Below are positions 54,410-63,607 of a stretch of DNA of 64,000 nt, one piece after another. The notes beneath the pieces are model-generated. The model did not search any database and was not told the origin of the DNA. It was given only the letters and a program-made list of their open reading frames with translations. The position numbers and the translations under genes were made by a program. How positions within the stretch are numbered: the stretch's first letter is position 1; each line of letters opens with the position of its first letter. Source of the stretch: Colimorpha sp045640985 (GTDB lineage: Bacteria; Bacteroidota; Bacteroidia; Bacteroidales; P3). Location of the stretch: contig JAZUFZ010000040.1 of assembly GCA_045640985.1 (NCBI GenBank), forward strand, positions 11,749 to 75,748. The letters run 5' to 3'.

Positions 54410-55279
54410 TCAATTTTGTAAGGATTTGAGAATCTTTTTTATAGACTTCCATAACAACACATTCTTTCCCATTGTACAACGAGCTGATGCATATTTAAAA
54501 TATGCCTTTTTCCAACCAAATATTGCTTTATAAACAGGATATCGGTAATAAACAAAATAAGCAGCTAATGATTGCTGAAATCTTTTAGAATATGTTGTTC
54601 CTGTACACAGTGAAGTGTCTGAAATGCGATATTTGACCAGATATTTATCAATAAAGTCAAAGTGTACACCAGCTCTTAACAAATTAATCCAGTTAGGGAG
54701 ATCTTCTAAATTCGGGACACGGGTATCACATTCAATTTTTTTTTCTTTCTTTTTGTTCACGAATAATGCCATTGCCGGTATGCAATTATCTACTGCTAAC
54801 AAATACCCTAACTGTTGTTCTACAGTCCAGTCCGTAAAAAATTCATATTTGAAAAAACGGCTCATTCTTTCAACTTTAACAGTATCATTTCCAAATACTT
54901 CAGCCTTGCTAAACACATAAATTGCATCAGGATGCTCATTCACATATTTCATATACTCCTCAATGCAGTTTGGCAACAATATATCATCGCCGGCTATTCC
55001 TTTCACCCATTCTCCTTGGCAAGCCTCGTGTGCACGGTTGGCATTAGATGTCACTCCTGTATTTTTTTCTACAACAAGCAATTCCGTACGGGAAAACCGA
55101 TCTTTATTTATCTCAATCCAGTTCCGACAAATATCTACTGTATTGTCTGTGGAGCAATCATCGGAAATAATCAGTTCAATATTCTGGTAGGTCTGTGATT
55201 TGATACTTTCTAATGTCTCCAAAATGGTGTTAGAAGAATTATATGTAATAACAGGAACGGATACTAAAGAATTATTCAT
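54410..55279 (-). CDS. GT2 family glycosyltransferase
   Basis: 289 residues from the ATG at 55279 (MNNSLVSVPVITYNSSNTIL); a TTG ten codons upstream overlaps the preceding gene. ELIISDDCSTDNTVDICRN and VKGIAGDDILLP (in place of DxDD, only the last two Asp) are the acidic motifs; FEDLP-like VPNLEDLPNW supplies the later acidic site. Three bases separate it from the HAD gene. Confidence 0.9.
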   Translation of the reverse strand: MNNSLVSVPVITYNSSNTILETLESIKSQTYQNIELIISDDCSTDNTVDICRNWIEINKDRFSRTELLVVEKNTGVTSNANRAHEACQGEWVKGIAGDDILLPNCIEEYMKYVNEHPDAIYVFSKAEVFGNDTVKVERMSRFFKYEFFTDWTVEQQLGYLLAVDNCIPAMALFVNKKKEKKIECDTRVPNLEDLPNWINLLRAGVHFDFIDKYLVKYRISDTSLCTGTTYSKRFQQSLAAYFVYYRYPVYKAIFGWKKAYFKYASARCTMGKNVLLWKSIKKILKSLQN

Positions 55280-55305
55280 AATATTTGGACATATAGTAAT
55301 GCTGA

Positions 55306-56406
55306 TCAAAAATTATTCAAGTTATTAATAATAAAACAGGCCTCCTCAATCGTTATTGTTGGACCAATAGGTATGCTTAATTCTTGATTGGCGATTTTTT
55401 CAGTAATGGGAAACTCCAAAGCGTTCCATTCTTTATAGCACTCTTGTTTGTGAGGGGGTATTGGATAGTGTATCAAGGTTTGAATTCCTTGTTTAAGGAG
55501 TTGCTCCTGTAATTCGTCTCTTCGGTCACAAAGGATAGGGAATAGATGGTAAACATTGTTGTCATCGTTTGAACGCAACGGAAGTTGTATTGCTGGATTG
55601 TGTATGTTTTCGTAATAGTATTTGGCGATTTGTCTCCGGTGATTATTGTCGTCATCAAGATGTTTCAACTTTACGTCTAAAACAGCGGCCTGTATCTCAT
55701 CTAATCGACTATTTCTTCCTTGGTATTTGAAAACGTATTTTTGAGTTGAACCATAATTTGCCAAAGACCGAATAGTTGTGGCTAATGTCCCGTCATTGGT
55801 TGTCACTGCTCCGCCATCACCTAAAGCTCCAAGATTTTTGCCAGGATAGAAGCTGTGTCCAGCGGCATCTCCCAATGAGCCAGTCCTTATCCCGTTATAC
55901 ATACATCCGTGAGCTTGTGCGTTATCCTCAATAAGTTTCAAATTGTATTTTTTGCAAAGAACTCCAATCTTTTCCGTATAGGCACATCTTCCATAAAGAT
56001 GCACTATGCAGATGGCTTTTGTCTTATGCGTTATCGCCTCCTCTATTTTTGAATCGTCAATCTCGTATGTGTTGATTGAAGGTTCAATCAGAACCGGTTT
56101 CAAGCCATTCTCTGTGATTGACAGGATTGTAGCGATGTATGTATTAGCAGGAACGATGATTTCATCGCCAGGTTGCATTACGCCAAGTTCGATGTATGCC
56201 CTGAAAATCAAGATGAGGGCATCAAGTCCGTTTGCGCATCCAATACAATATCGCGTGCCAATATATTTTGAATAATCTTCCTCAAAGCGTGTATTTTCAG
56301 TGCCTTGAAGATACCAGCCCGAATCAATGACACGAGCAACGGCAGTGTGAATCTCATCCGCATATTTTGCTGTTACGTCTTCCAATGAAAGAAACGGAAT
56401 TTTCAT
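55306..56406 (-). CDS. fdtB: dTDP-3-amino-3,6-dideoxyhexose transaminase (FdtB/QdtB-like)
   Basis: 366 residues, DegT/DnrJ/EryC1 family. The PLP lysine K190 is in HSFYPGKNLGALGDGGAV, the typical FdtB/QdtB segment. Other supports are MKIPFLSLEDVTAKY, GCANGLDALILIFRA and VPANTYIATIL. With an FdtA/QdtA isomerase two genes upstream it would make dTDP-Fuc3N or dTDP-Qui3N from dTDP-3-keto-6-deoxyhexose. Galacto or gluco outcome depends on the isomerase. Confidence 0.85.
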   Translation of the reverse strand: MKIPFLSLEDVTAKYADEIHTAVARVIDSGWYLQGTENTRFEEDYSKYIGTRYCIGCANGLDALILIFRAYIELGVMQPGDEIIVPANTYIATILSITENGLKPVLIEPSINTYEIDDSKIEEAITHKTKAICIVHLYGRCAYTEKIGVLCKKYNLKLIEDNAQAHGCMYNGIRTGSLGDAAGHSFYPGKNLGALGDGGAVTTNDGTLATTIRSLANYGSTQKYVFKYQGRNSRLDEIQAAVLDVKLKHLDDDNNHRRQIAKYYYENIHNPAIQLPLRSNDDNNVYHLFPILCDRRDELQEQLLKQGIQTLIHYPIPPHKQECYKEWNALEFPITEKIANQELSIPIGPTITIEEACFIINNLNNF

Positions 56407-56462
56407 AATATATTTTTTTGACGTTTCCTCTTTGGCATTTCCCCAAATTGATGATTCAAATG

Positions 56463-57011
56463 TCAGGTTAATCCTAACAATTTCTTTAATTTGCTATTTT
56501 TACGAGTTTCCGGTGTGGACATGAATAATACATCCAGCTCAGTCTCACCATATTCTATTGCCTTAATGATTTTACGATGAAAATTTAAAACTTGTTTATT
56601 CTCTTTTCGTACGTCATATATGTCAACTAACAATCCTAACATATCATTTGCTATCTCTCCCATTATTACAGATGGGGTCATAGCTAAATCATATTCAATG
56701 CCAGGTCTCATAATCCAACTGCCACTAGTGTAAGTTAAATGTGTCCAATCAATGTTGTAGATTCTGCACAATCCAAAATCCACCCCATCTTTCGAGAAAA
56801 TGAAGTAATAATCCAGTCCTGCCCGTTCCCGTTTCTTATATTCACGAGTCCATTCGATTTGCTTTTGGACATCACCATCGGAAGCATGGATGTGTCTTCC
56901 CAATTTGGGGTGAGATCTTAGTTCCGTAATAAATCCTGCATCACCTTCATTAACCAATCTAACATGAACCCCATACTTGTCCATCTCAAAATTTTCAGGT
57001 AACAAAACCAT
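56463..57011 (-). CDS. GNAT-like acyltransferase of the aminosugar module
   Basis: 182 residues. The N-terminus YGVHVRLVNEGDAGFITELRS (read around residue 12-32, in two parts) and the central strand GLDYYFIFSKDGVDFGLCRIYN are typical of GNAT enzymes acting on amino sugars. It lies between FdtA and FdtB genes, where known pathways have the FdtC/QdtC transacetylase, which is usually of a different (hexapeptide) fold. N-acylation of the 3-amino group is the likely job. Four-base gap to fdtA. Confidence 0.7.
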   Translation of the reverse strand: MVLLPENFEMDKYGVHVRLVNEGDAGFITELRSHPKLGRHIHASDGDVQKQIEWTREYKKRERAGLDYYFIFSKDGVDFGLCRIYNIDWTHLTYTSGSWIMRPGIEYDLAMTPSVIMGEIANDMLGLLVDIYDVRKENKQVLNFHRKIIKAIEYGETELDVLFMSTPETRKNSKLKKLLGLT

Positions 57012-57015
57012 ATCC

Positions 57016-57435
57016 TTAATTCTTTATATACTTTTCAAACTCGTTATAATCCCTAATATAATCATCTTCATCATACTTTTCAGATGCGAGAACTAGACAG
57101 ATGGATCCTGATGAGAAATCGTCAAGTTCTCGCCATATTCCAGGAGTAACAAGCAGACCTTGATATGGTCTATTAAGTGTAAAAGAACGCCTAACCTTTC
57201 CATCATCAAGTGTAACAGTGAAACTTCCACTAACAGCAATAATTAACTGTTTCAGCTTTTTGTGCGCATGCGCACCTCGGCTTTCCCCTCCTGGAACGTC
57301 ATATAGATAATATACTCTCTTTACATCAAATGGTATTGCGTCACCATTCTCTACGACAGACAGGTTCCCTTTCCTATCACTATGATGCTTGTCAATTTCT
57401 ATTATTGAACAATCATAAACACTTGCGTTTCCCAT
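57016..57435 (-). CDS. fdtA: dTDP-4-oxo-6-deoxyglucose 3,4-oxoisomerase (FdtA/QdtA type), two active-site His
   Basis: 139 residues, single cupin (RmlC-like) domain. YLYDVPGGESRGAHAHKKL contains both active-site His (HAH, about 57-59), and GSFTVTLDDG, YQGLLVTPGIWREL and VLASEKYDEDDYIRDY follow. It moves the keto group from C4 to C3 of dTDP-4-keto-6-deoxyglucose before transamination. It overlaps the sister gene at 57413 by 23 bases. Confidence 0.9.
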   Translation of the reverse strand: MGNASVYDCSIIEIDKHHSDRKGNLSVVENGDAIPFDVKRVYYLYDVPGGESRGAHAHKKLKQLIIAVSGSFTVTLDDGKVRRSFTLNRPYQGLLVTPGIWRELDDFSSGSICLVLASEKYDEDDYIRDYNEFEKYIKN

Positions 57436-57826
57436 TTTCTATTGATTTGAAAACCTCGTAATCGTATATGTAATCGGCTTTGTCAAACTTTGTTGAAGAA
57501 AGAACCAGTGCCAACGAATTGGTTGAAAAATTATCCATTTCTCGCCACATCATCTTCGGTACATACAGCCCATAATATGAACGGTTCAAATGGAACACTT
57601 TGTGTTCTTTCCCATCGTCTAAAACGACATCAAAGCTACCACTCAATGCCACTATAAATTCTTCTGTTGTTTTGTAGGCATGTCCACCTCTATTGGCACC
57701 ACCAGGTACATCATAAATCCAAAATGAACGTTCTATCTTAAATGGAATGTGGTTCTCTTCTTCAATAAAAGATAAGTTTCCGCGAGCATCCAAAATTTTA
57801 GGTAGTTGTATGATTCGAGCATCCAT
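57413..57826 (-). CDS. FdtA/QdtA-type cupin isomerase, sister copy with HAY motif
   Basis: 137 residues, same cupin fold: WIYDVPGGANRGGHAYKTTE, GSFDVVLDDG, YYGLYVPKMMWREM and VLSSTKFDKADYIYDY. The second active-site His of the family is Tyr here (HAY instead of HAH). It could be an isomerase with other stereochemistry, a partner subunit, or an inactive relative. Start at 57826; the overlap with the next gene couples their translation. Confidence 0.85.
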   Translation of the reverse strand: MDARIIQLPKILDARGNLSFIEEENHIPFKIERSFWIYDVPGGANRGGHAYKTTEEFIVALSGSFDVVLDDGKEHKVFHLNRSYYGLYVPKMMWREMDNFSTNSLALVLSSTKFDKADYIYDYEVFKSIENGKRKCL

Positions 57827-57962
57827 ATTAATAGTGGCGTGAAGTTTTTATTCAAATCTTGGTTTTATAATACCAACCAATAGTCTTGTTTGATATTAAA
57901 ATCCCTATAGAAGTCTTCTTGTGTATTGCTCTATTTGTCAAATAGTATGCAAAAATTATCTA

Positions 57963-59072
57963 TCAGGCAATCAACCCTATAACTTTTTCCACCTCCTGCT
58001 CGCTCAATGCATGATGCATTGGCAAACAAATCACTTCGTTGGCAATACGAGTTGCTACGGGTAGGTTTTCTGGTTTAGCCGATTCCAAGCCACGATAGGT
58101 TGAGAATGTGCTAATCAAAGGATAGAAATAGCGACGGCCCAACACATTGTTTTCCTTCATTTTGAAATACAGTTCGTCACGCGTCATTCCATATTGCTCT
58201 GCATCCACAAAAATAGGGAAATAAGAATAATTGTGTCGCACACCTGACATATCTTCAAAGAATCGGATGCCTTTCACATCACGCAAAGCCTCTCGGTAAC
58301 GGACTGCCACTTGATGACGGGCTTCGATGGCGACATCCACTTGTTTCAGATTCAGCAAACCATATGCAGCCCTCACTTCATCCATCTTGCTGTTGATGCC
58401 CGGAGCAACCACTTCGGTTTCGTCTACAAAACCGAAATTCTTCAAATAATCAATGCGCTGTTTGGTGGCGGCGTCTTTGACAATCAAAGCACCACCTTCC
58501 ATTGTGTTGAATACTTTGGTGGCGTGGAAACTCAAGGTGGACATGTCGCCTTGGTTTAGTACTGATTCGCCATTTACTTTTACTCCAAAGGCATGGGCGG
58601 CATCGTAAATCACTTTCAAACCATATTTGTCTGCTATGGCCTGAATGCGATCCATGTCACAGGGCTTTCCATAGCAATGAACAGGCATGATAGCGGTTGT
58701 ACGGGAAGTAATGGCGGCTTCAATCTTATCAGGATCCATTCCGCAATTGCTCGGATCGATATCGACGAAGACAGGTTTGATTCCATTCCACCAAAGCGAA
58801 TGGGTTGTTGCAACAAAACTATAGGGGGTGGTTATCACTTCACCGGTAATGTGCAAAGCCTGCAAGGCAGTAATCAGAGGCAATGTTCCATTAGTAAAAA
58901 TACTTATATATGGTACACCTAAATATTCCGACAAAGCTTCCTCAAACTGTTGGTGGAATCTGCCATTGTTTGTTACCCACTTACTGTCCCAAATCTGTTT
59001 CAACATTTCGTTGAATTCATCCAAATTAGGAAGTAGAGGGGATGTGACGGTTATTTTATCAAAAGAAATCAT
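57963..59072 (-). CDS. DegT/DnrJ aminotransferase, VioA/DesI-like (dTDP-4-amino-4,6-dideoxyglucose)
   Basis: 369 residues from the ATG at 59072. The PLP lysine K186 lies in LSFHATKVFNTMEGGAL, which recalls VioA and related enzymes that make dTDP-Qui4N. FTNGTLPLITALQAL and TTPYSFVATTHSLWWNG support the sub-branch. With RffA (22293) and FdtB (55306) it is the third DegT enzyme of the locus. Isomer preference cannot be proven from sequence. Confidence 0.82.
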   Translation of the reverse strand: MISFDKITVTSPLLPNLDEFNEMLKQIWDSKWVTNNGRFHQQFEEALSEYLGVPYISIFTNGTLPLITALQALHITGEVITTPYSFVATTHSLWWNGIKPVFVDIDPSNCGMDPDKIEAAITSRTTAIMPVHCYGKPCDMDRIQAIADKYGLKVIYDAAHAFGVKVNGESVLNQGDMSTLSFHATKVFNTMEGGALIVKDAATKQRIDYLKNFGFVDETEVVAPGINSKMDEVRAAYGLLNLKQVDVAIEARHQVAVRYREALRDVKGIRFFEDMSGVRHNYSYFPIFVDAEQYGMTRDELYFKMKENNVLGRRYFYPLISTFSTYRGLESAKPENLPVATRIANEVICLPMHHALSEQEVEKVIGLIA

Positions 59073-59150
59073 CAAAGTTTCCTTTTATCAAAGACACATA
59101 TAAAATATAAAATCTTGTGATTCAATAATAATTTGGAAAGCAAATCAAAA

Positions 59151-60059
59151 TCATTTTTTCAATGAGCGGAACAAAAACCTCAATGGTAAGTTGAATCTAA
59201 TAATACAAAATCTAAAATAGTATTTAATATATTCCCATGAATCAACTTCTCCATAAGTTTTTTTCAAATACATCAACTTGCCAAAACTTGGAAAATTAAT
59301 GTCAAAAAAACCTTTATAAGAATATGGTTTACTATCACAATCGGCACATTGCCGTTCGATTTTGATTCTGTATTCCTCAACCGTTTTGGTCTTATAATGA
59401 CGAATAAATGCTACCTCGTGGCATATAGGATTGAAAGGAGAATTATTCACACTCTTTCCTATTGGATTGCAAATCTTTGTCAGTCCGTAAGGTGTGTGTG
59501 GATTGCTCGGACTTAAAGTGCTGTCTTGCGTCCAGTCAACTGGCAGACCTTTTCTGATTATGCTCTTAATCTGACAATTCTGCATTTCACTGCCAGGTGC
59601 ATATTGGTAATTGAGAGGCCTTATCGGTTTCGTGAACCTATCCACGACGTTACCCTCCTTGTATCGTACATGGCCACTATCGCCATAGCAGAGCCAATTC
59701 AAATGTACGGCTTCAAAATTTCCTTTGTCTTGTAAGAATTGCTTGATTGATGTGATTCCGCTTTTTTTTGTAAAAGTGATAAATTCATCAATATCAATAA
59801 AAGCACACCAGTCGAAATCATGCGTTTTGTAGCAATCGTTATAGGCTTCCTTCTGGAAGTACTTTTTCCCTCTGGCATCGATGATGGTAATTTGAAATTC
59901 TATTGCAGTTCCGCTAAATACGTCTTCGATGCGTTCTCCATCAATGTCGTTATTATCATAGATGAAGATATGTGAAAAACCTAATGCCAAATGATACGAT
60001 GCCCATTCATAAAGATAGACATTTTCGTTCTTTGCTATGGCACAAATCGTTATATTCAT
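59151..60059 (-). CDS. GT92-like (DUF23) glycosyltransferase
   Basis: 302 residues. AIAKNENVYLYEWASYHLALG, HIFIYDNNDIDGE and WCAFIDIDEFITF (DxD-like DID) define the GT92/Glyco_tranf_2_4 family, in which galactosyltransferases are known. PICHEVAFIRHYKTKTVEEY holds a conserved His near the C-terminus. ATGA overlap with wzt; only it separates wzt from the aminosugar module. Confidence 0.85.
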   Translation of the reverse strand: MNITICAIAKNENVYLYEWASYHLALGFSHIFIYDNNDIDGERIEDVFSGTAIEFQITIIDARGKKYFQKEAYNDCYKTHDFDWCAFIDIDEFITFTKKSGITSIKQFLQDKGNFEAVHLNWLCYGDSGHVRYKEGNVVDRFTKPIRPLNYQYAPGSEMQNCQIKSIIRKGLPVDWTQDSTLSPSNPHTPYGLTKICNPIGKSVNNSPFNPICHEVAFIRHYKTKTVEEYRIKIERQCADCDSKPYSYKGFFDINFPSFGKLMYLKKTYGEVDSWEYIKYYFRFCIIRFNLPLRFLFRSLKK

Positions 60060-61342
60060 GCTCCCATGAATTTAATACTTTCTTGAATATTTGGCAGTAT
60101 TATACCTGAATGATTAATTGAATAACCCAACGAAGGATCTAGATAATCAGCGACTTCAAAGAAACATTCATAGAAACCCCACAACAGATAGCGTCGTGAC
60201 TTGCCGAACCAGACTTTAAGCTTGTATTTTCCATGATTCAAAGTATAGGGTGGAATGTGCAGTGAAACAGAATAATAACCAACCTTCGAATCACAATCCG
60301 GGGATACAACACAAGGGTATTGGAACACGACAATGTCATTTTTTGTCTGAACTTCGAAACATGCATCCACCAATGAATTGGGGACATTATTCCAGAAGCA
60401 CAGTTCTACATCAATTCCTGACATCACATTCATTTCATTTCCGATCGTAGGGTTGACTTTGAATGTCTTTATGCGTATGTTCTCATTCCCAATGGCATCC
60501 TTAATGTCGTCAAAATTGAAATTCAACTTGTTGTCAGAATCTGATGCTGTCCCCATTTCCAAATATTGGTCAACAATCGAATCCACGAAACCAATATTCT
60601 TCACTAGCCCTTTTTCCAGTAAAACACCTGTCTTGCAAAGTTGACGTACCGAAGCCATATTATGGCTCACAAACAGCACCGTTCTGCCTTCACCTTTACT
60701 GACATCTTGCATCTTGCCAATGGCTTTCTTTTGAAATTCTGCATCACCTACGGCAAGGACCTCATCTACGACAAGAATCTCGGGATCGAGATGGGCAGCA
60801 ACTGCAAATCCAAGACGGACTGTCATACCGCTGCTATAGCGTTTAACGGGAGTGTCAATGTAGCGTTCACATCCGCTGAAATCCACAATCTCATCCAATT
60901 TTCGGTTGATTTCTTGCTTGCTCATACCGAGGATGGCTCCATTGAGATAGATGTTTTCGCGACCTGTCATTTCTGGGTGGAAACCAGTACCGACTTCCAA
61001 TAGGGAACCTATTCTGCCTTTTGCTTTAATTGTACCCGTTGTGGGTCCAGTAACACGAGAGAGAAGCTTCAAAAGAGTGCTTTTGCCAGCACCATTCTTG
61101 CCAATAATACCTACAACATCTCCTTGTTCGACCTTGAAATCAATATTCTTCAATGCCCATACATATTCGCTGTCGGCCGCGGAGGATCTATCATTCACCG
61201 ATCCGATTTTTAGATAGGGGTCTTCCTTGTGGAGTACATTCACCTTCCACCAACGGTCGAGGTCATGGCTAAGTGTTTTTGTTGATACAAGCCCCAACCG
61301 ATATTGTTTCGATATGTTGTTAAATTCAATTGTTGTTGACAT
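60056..61342 (-). CDS. wzt: ABC-transporter ATPase for polysaccharide export with C-terminal cargo domain
   Basis: 428 residues. Walker A GIIGKNGAGKST (about 78-89), signature RYSSGMTVRLG (about 165) and Walker B ILVVDEVLAVGD (about 190) form the ATPase (1-255). Residues about 280-428 are a beta-rich Wzt-C domain, known in O9a-type systems to bind the finished, terminally modified glycan. This argues that the chain is completed in the cytoplasm and that some group in the locus acts as the terminal cap. LicD and TagD genes lie between it and wzm. Confidence 0.95.
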   Translation of the reverse strand: MSTTIEFNNISKQYRLGLVSTKTLSHDLDRWWKVNVLHKEDPYLKIGSVNDRSSAADSEYVWALKNIDFKVEQGDVVGIIGKNGAGKSTLLKLLSRVTGPTTGTIKAKGRIGSLLEVGTGFHPEMTGRENIYLNGAILGMSKQEINRKLDEIVDFSGCERYIDTPVKRYSSGMTVRLGFAVAAHLDPEILVVDEVLAVGDAEFQKKAIGKMQDVSKGEGRTVLFVSHNMASVRQLCKTGVLLEKGLVKNIGFVDSIVDQYLEMGTASDSDNKLNFNFDDIKDAIGNENIRIKTFKVNPTIGNEMNVMSGIDVELCFWNNVPNSLVDACFEVQTKNDIVVFQYPCVVSPDCDSKVGYYSVSLHIPPYTLNHGKYKLKVWFGKSRRYLLWGFYECFFEVADYLDPSLGYSINHSGIILPNIQESIKFMGA

Positions 61343-61428
61343 ATTTGAGATTGACTATTGGCAATTGGCTTTTATATAAACTGACATTTTACAATTGGTT
61401 CAAAAAATCACCAATAATTGAGAGTTAC

Positions 61429-62070
61429 CTATTTTATTGTGTGGAGTATGTGCCGTTTGATATAGCGGATTCCTCTCCGCCAGAAGCGAGCTATGCGGAT
61501 ATGAATCATCCAACCAGGATCATAATCTCCTCGCTTGTCGATAGGTATATTCCACGTTCGCCCATACCAATATTTTAACAAACGTTTGGGATTGGCTGGA
61601 ATGTCAAATTGTGTTCCCAAAAAATCCACCTTCTCCATTGCCTTAAAGTATTTTTTGGAGATGTAATGCGTCTGTATAGTGTACATCCTTTTAGCATAAG
61701 GTCTCGGTGCGGGTAATATTACATAGAAGTCTATATTGGCAGTCCCATATTGAAAGGTATATATCTCTGGCTCAACACAACATACAAAATGAATACCTGA
61801 CTCCTCAAATTCTGGAATGATCTCCACCAAGGTTTCACGATCTTTGTCCCAAATACACATATCTATATCGTGATCGTATGGGATAAAGTCGTTCTGGCGA
61901 ACGATACCTAACAATGTTCCGAACATCGGCATAAAGAAGATGTGATGTTCATCCAATATTTTTTTCACAGAAAGAACTATATGAACAGCATCTTCATGCT
62001 TCATATCAGGTGCTTTACGCAAATAATATTCATTGTTGTAGCATCCGTACTTGAATTTTGTTTCTTCCAT
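61429..62070 (-). CDS. LicD-family phosphotransferase
   Basis: 213 residues. MFGTLLGIVRQNDFIPYDHD and DHDIDMCIW (D66, D68 and D70, metal site) are diagnostic of the LicD family, which transfers phosphocholine, phosphoribitol or phosphoglycerol-type groups from CDP donors to sugars. The C-terminal YWYGRTWNIP is also typical. It lies between wzt and a TagD-like cytidylyltransferase gene, a pair that suggests a CDP-alcohol-derived decoration. Confidence 0.88.
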   Translation of the reverse strand: MEETKFKYGCYNNEYYLRKAPDMKHEDAVHIVLSVKKILDEHHIFFMPMFGTLLGIVRQNDFIPYDHDIDMCIWDKDRETLVEIIPEFEESGIHFVCCVEPEIYTFQYGTANIDFYVILPAPRPYAKRMYTIQTHYISKKYFKAMEKVDFLGTQFDIPANPKRLLKYWYGRTWNIPIDKRGDYDPGWMIHIRIARFWRRGIRYIKRHILHTIK

Positions 62071-62181
62071 TTTATTGTATATTATGTTAATATGTATTTG
62101 TCATTACCCCAATTAACATAGCTTCTATTTTGCAGAAACTGATTTGTTGAACAATGAAAGTTCACCAACTTATCGTGAACT

Positions 62182-62637
62182 TTATTTCAATACATCTGGA
62201 TTGGGTTGATGGTCAATTTCTTTGATAGTGCCTTCGTAGCGTTCCAGAATCGTTTTCTTGATGCCTGTCGTTGAAGAACCTTCCCCACGGGGAAAATAAA
62301 ACACTGTTACGCCTAATTCTTTAAGATAATCATACTTCCCGACCCAGTCGTCTCCTACCACGAAAACATCGATATTTAGTTTCTTTACCAATTCGGTATG
62401 TTCCAGACTATGCTGAGGTATGACGATATCAGGATATTTGAGTGCCTTTATGATTGCTATTCTTTCTTCAAAGGGAATAATTGGAGGCTTTTTGTAAGAA
62501 GCCACCAATTCATCGGTACTGACACCGACAATAAGTGTCCCACCTAATCCACGTGCATACTCAATCATTTTAAGATGATTACTATGGAACATATCAAAAG
62601 TTCCACCTGTATAAACTACTACTTTCCCGTTATACAT
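62182..62637 (-). CDS. TagD-type nucleotidyltransferase (probable CDP-alcohol synthesis)
   Basis: 151 residues. YTGGTFDMFHSNHLKMIEYA holds the nucleotide-binding HxxH-like site (H18-S-N-H21, with Asn in place of the usual Gly), and RGEGSSTTGIKKTI is the second ATP/CTP-binding motif. Relatives make CDP-glycerol, CDP-ethanolamine or ADP-heptose. Next to LicD the CDP-alcohol route is most plausible. About 110 bases separate it from licD, with no feature seen. Confidence 0.85.
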   Translation of the reverse strand: MYNGKVVVYTGGTFDMFHSNHLKMIEYARGLGGTLIVGVSTDELVASYKKPPIIPFEERIAIIKALKYPDIVIPQHSLEHTELVKKLNIDVFVVGDDWVGKYDYLKELGVTVFYFPRGEGSSTTGIKKTILERYEGTIKEIDHQPNPDVLK

Positions 62638-62701
62638 GACTTATAATTGGATTATTCTTTTTCGGATTATGTTCAGCAAAAACTGATTGTCTCTTGTGAC
62701 A

Positions 62702-63607
62702 TTATACCGTATCCATGAAACTTTTCTGCACTCTGTTGAAAACAAGGATTCCAAGTAGCAAGAGTACGGTCATGAAGCAAAAACTATATACCAGCCAGCC
62801 CCAGCCAATGAATTCTCCCGCTCCCAATGCGGCATGTTTGAAAGTCTCGATAATCGGAGTCACGGGATTGAGGCACATCACATCATATACATTGATTCCG
62901 AATTTGACTTTGCCAGCCACTTGGCTTAATGGGTACACGATAGGCGTGGCATACATCCACAGCGAAACCACAAAAGAGAACAGAATCTGCAAGTCCCTAT
63001 ATTTTGTCGTCATTGAGGAAATGATGATGCCAAAACCCAGCGCCAGTCCGGCCATCATAAATACCAGTAACGGGAAAAGCAGGAGATACCAATTCGGACA
63101 AGCCTGAGTTCCCACGATGGCATAAATGATGTAAACCACAATAAAAAGAAACAATTGGATGCCGAATCTAACCAGATTGCTGATGACGTTTTCAATGGGG
63201 ACGATGAGTCGGGGGAAATATACCTTACCAAAAATTCCGGCATTGGCAACAAAAGTATTTGAAGTCTTGTTGAGGCAGTCAGCAAAGTATTGCCACATAC
63301 AGACACCACCCAGATAGAATAATGGTTGAGGAATACCATCGGTGGGTATTCCGGCAATGCCACCAAATACCACCATATACATCACAACGGTAAATGTCGG
63401 TTGGATAATCCACCATAAAGGCCCTAAGATGGTTTGCTTGTAACTGGTGGTGATGTCTCGCTTGATAAAGATTGTCAGCAAATCCCGGTAATCCCAAATC
63501 TCTTTAAGGTTGATCGAGAGAAGTTTATCTTTGGGTTTGATGACAGTTGTCCAGCCCTCGTCATTGTCTGGGCTATTGTGCTGTGCGGTATTATTTTCTT
63601 CTTGCAT
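62702..63607 (-). CDS. wzm: ABC-2 type polysaccharide exporter permease
   Basis: 301 residues with six membrane helices after a hydrophilic N-terminus of about 45. FIKRDITTSYKQTILGPLWWIIQP (read in parts) at the amphipathic entry helix, YLGGVCMWQYFADCL, SLWMYATPIVYPLSQV and NPVTPIIETFKHAALG are classic Wzm/TagG signatures. With Wzt it moves the lipid-linked glycan across the inner membrane. It is the first gene of the locus in transcription order within the window. Confidence 0.95.
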   Translation of the reverse strand: MQEENNTAQHNSPDNDEGWTTVIKPKDKLLSINLKEIWDYRDLLTIFIKRDITTSYKQTILGPLWWIIQPTFTVVMYMVVFGGIAGIPTDGIPQPLFYLGGVCMWQYFADCLNKTSNTFVANAGIFGKVYFPRLIVPIENVISNLVRFGIQLFLFIVVYIIYAIVGTQACPNWYLLLFPLLVFMMAGLALGFGIIISSMTTKYRDLQILFSFVVSLWMYATPIVYPLSQVAGKVKFGINVYDVMCLNPVTPIIETFKHAALGAGEFIGWGWLVYSFCFMTVLLLLGILVFNRVQKSFMDTV

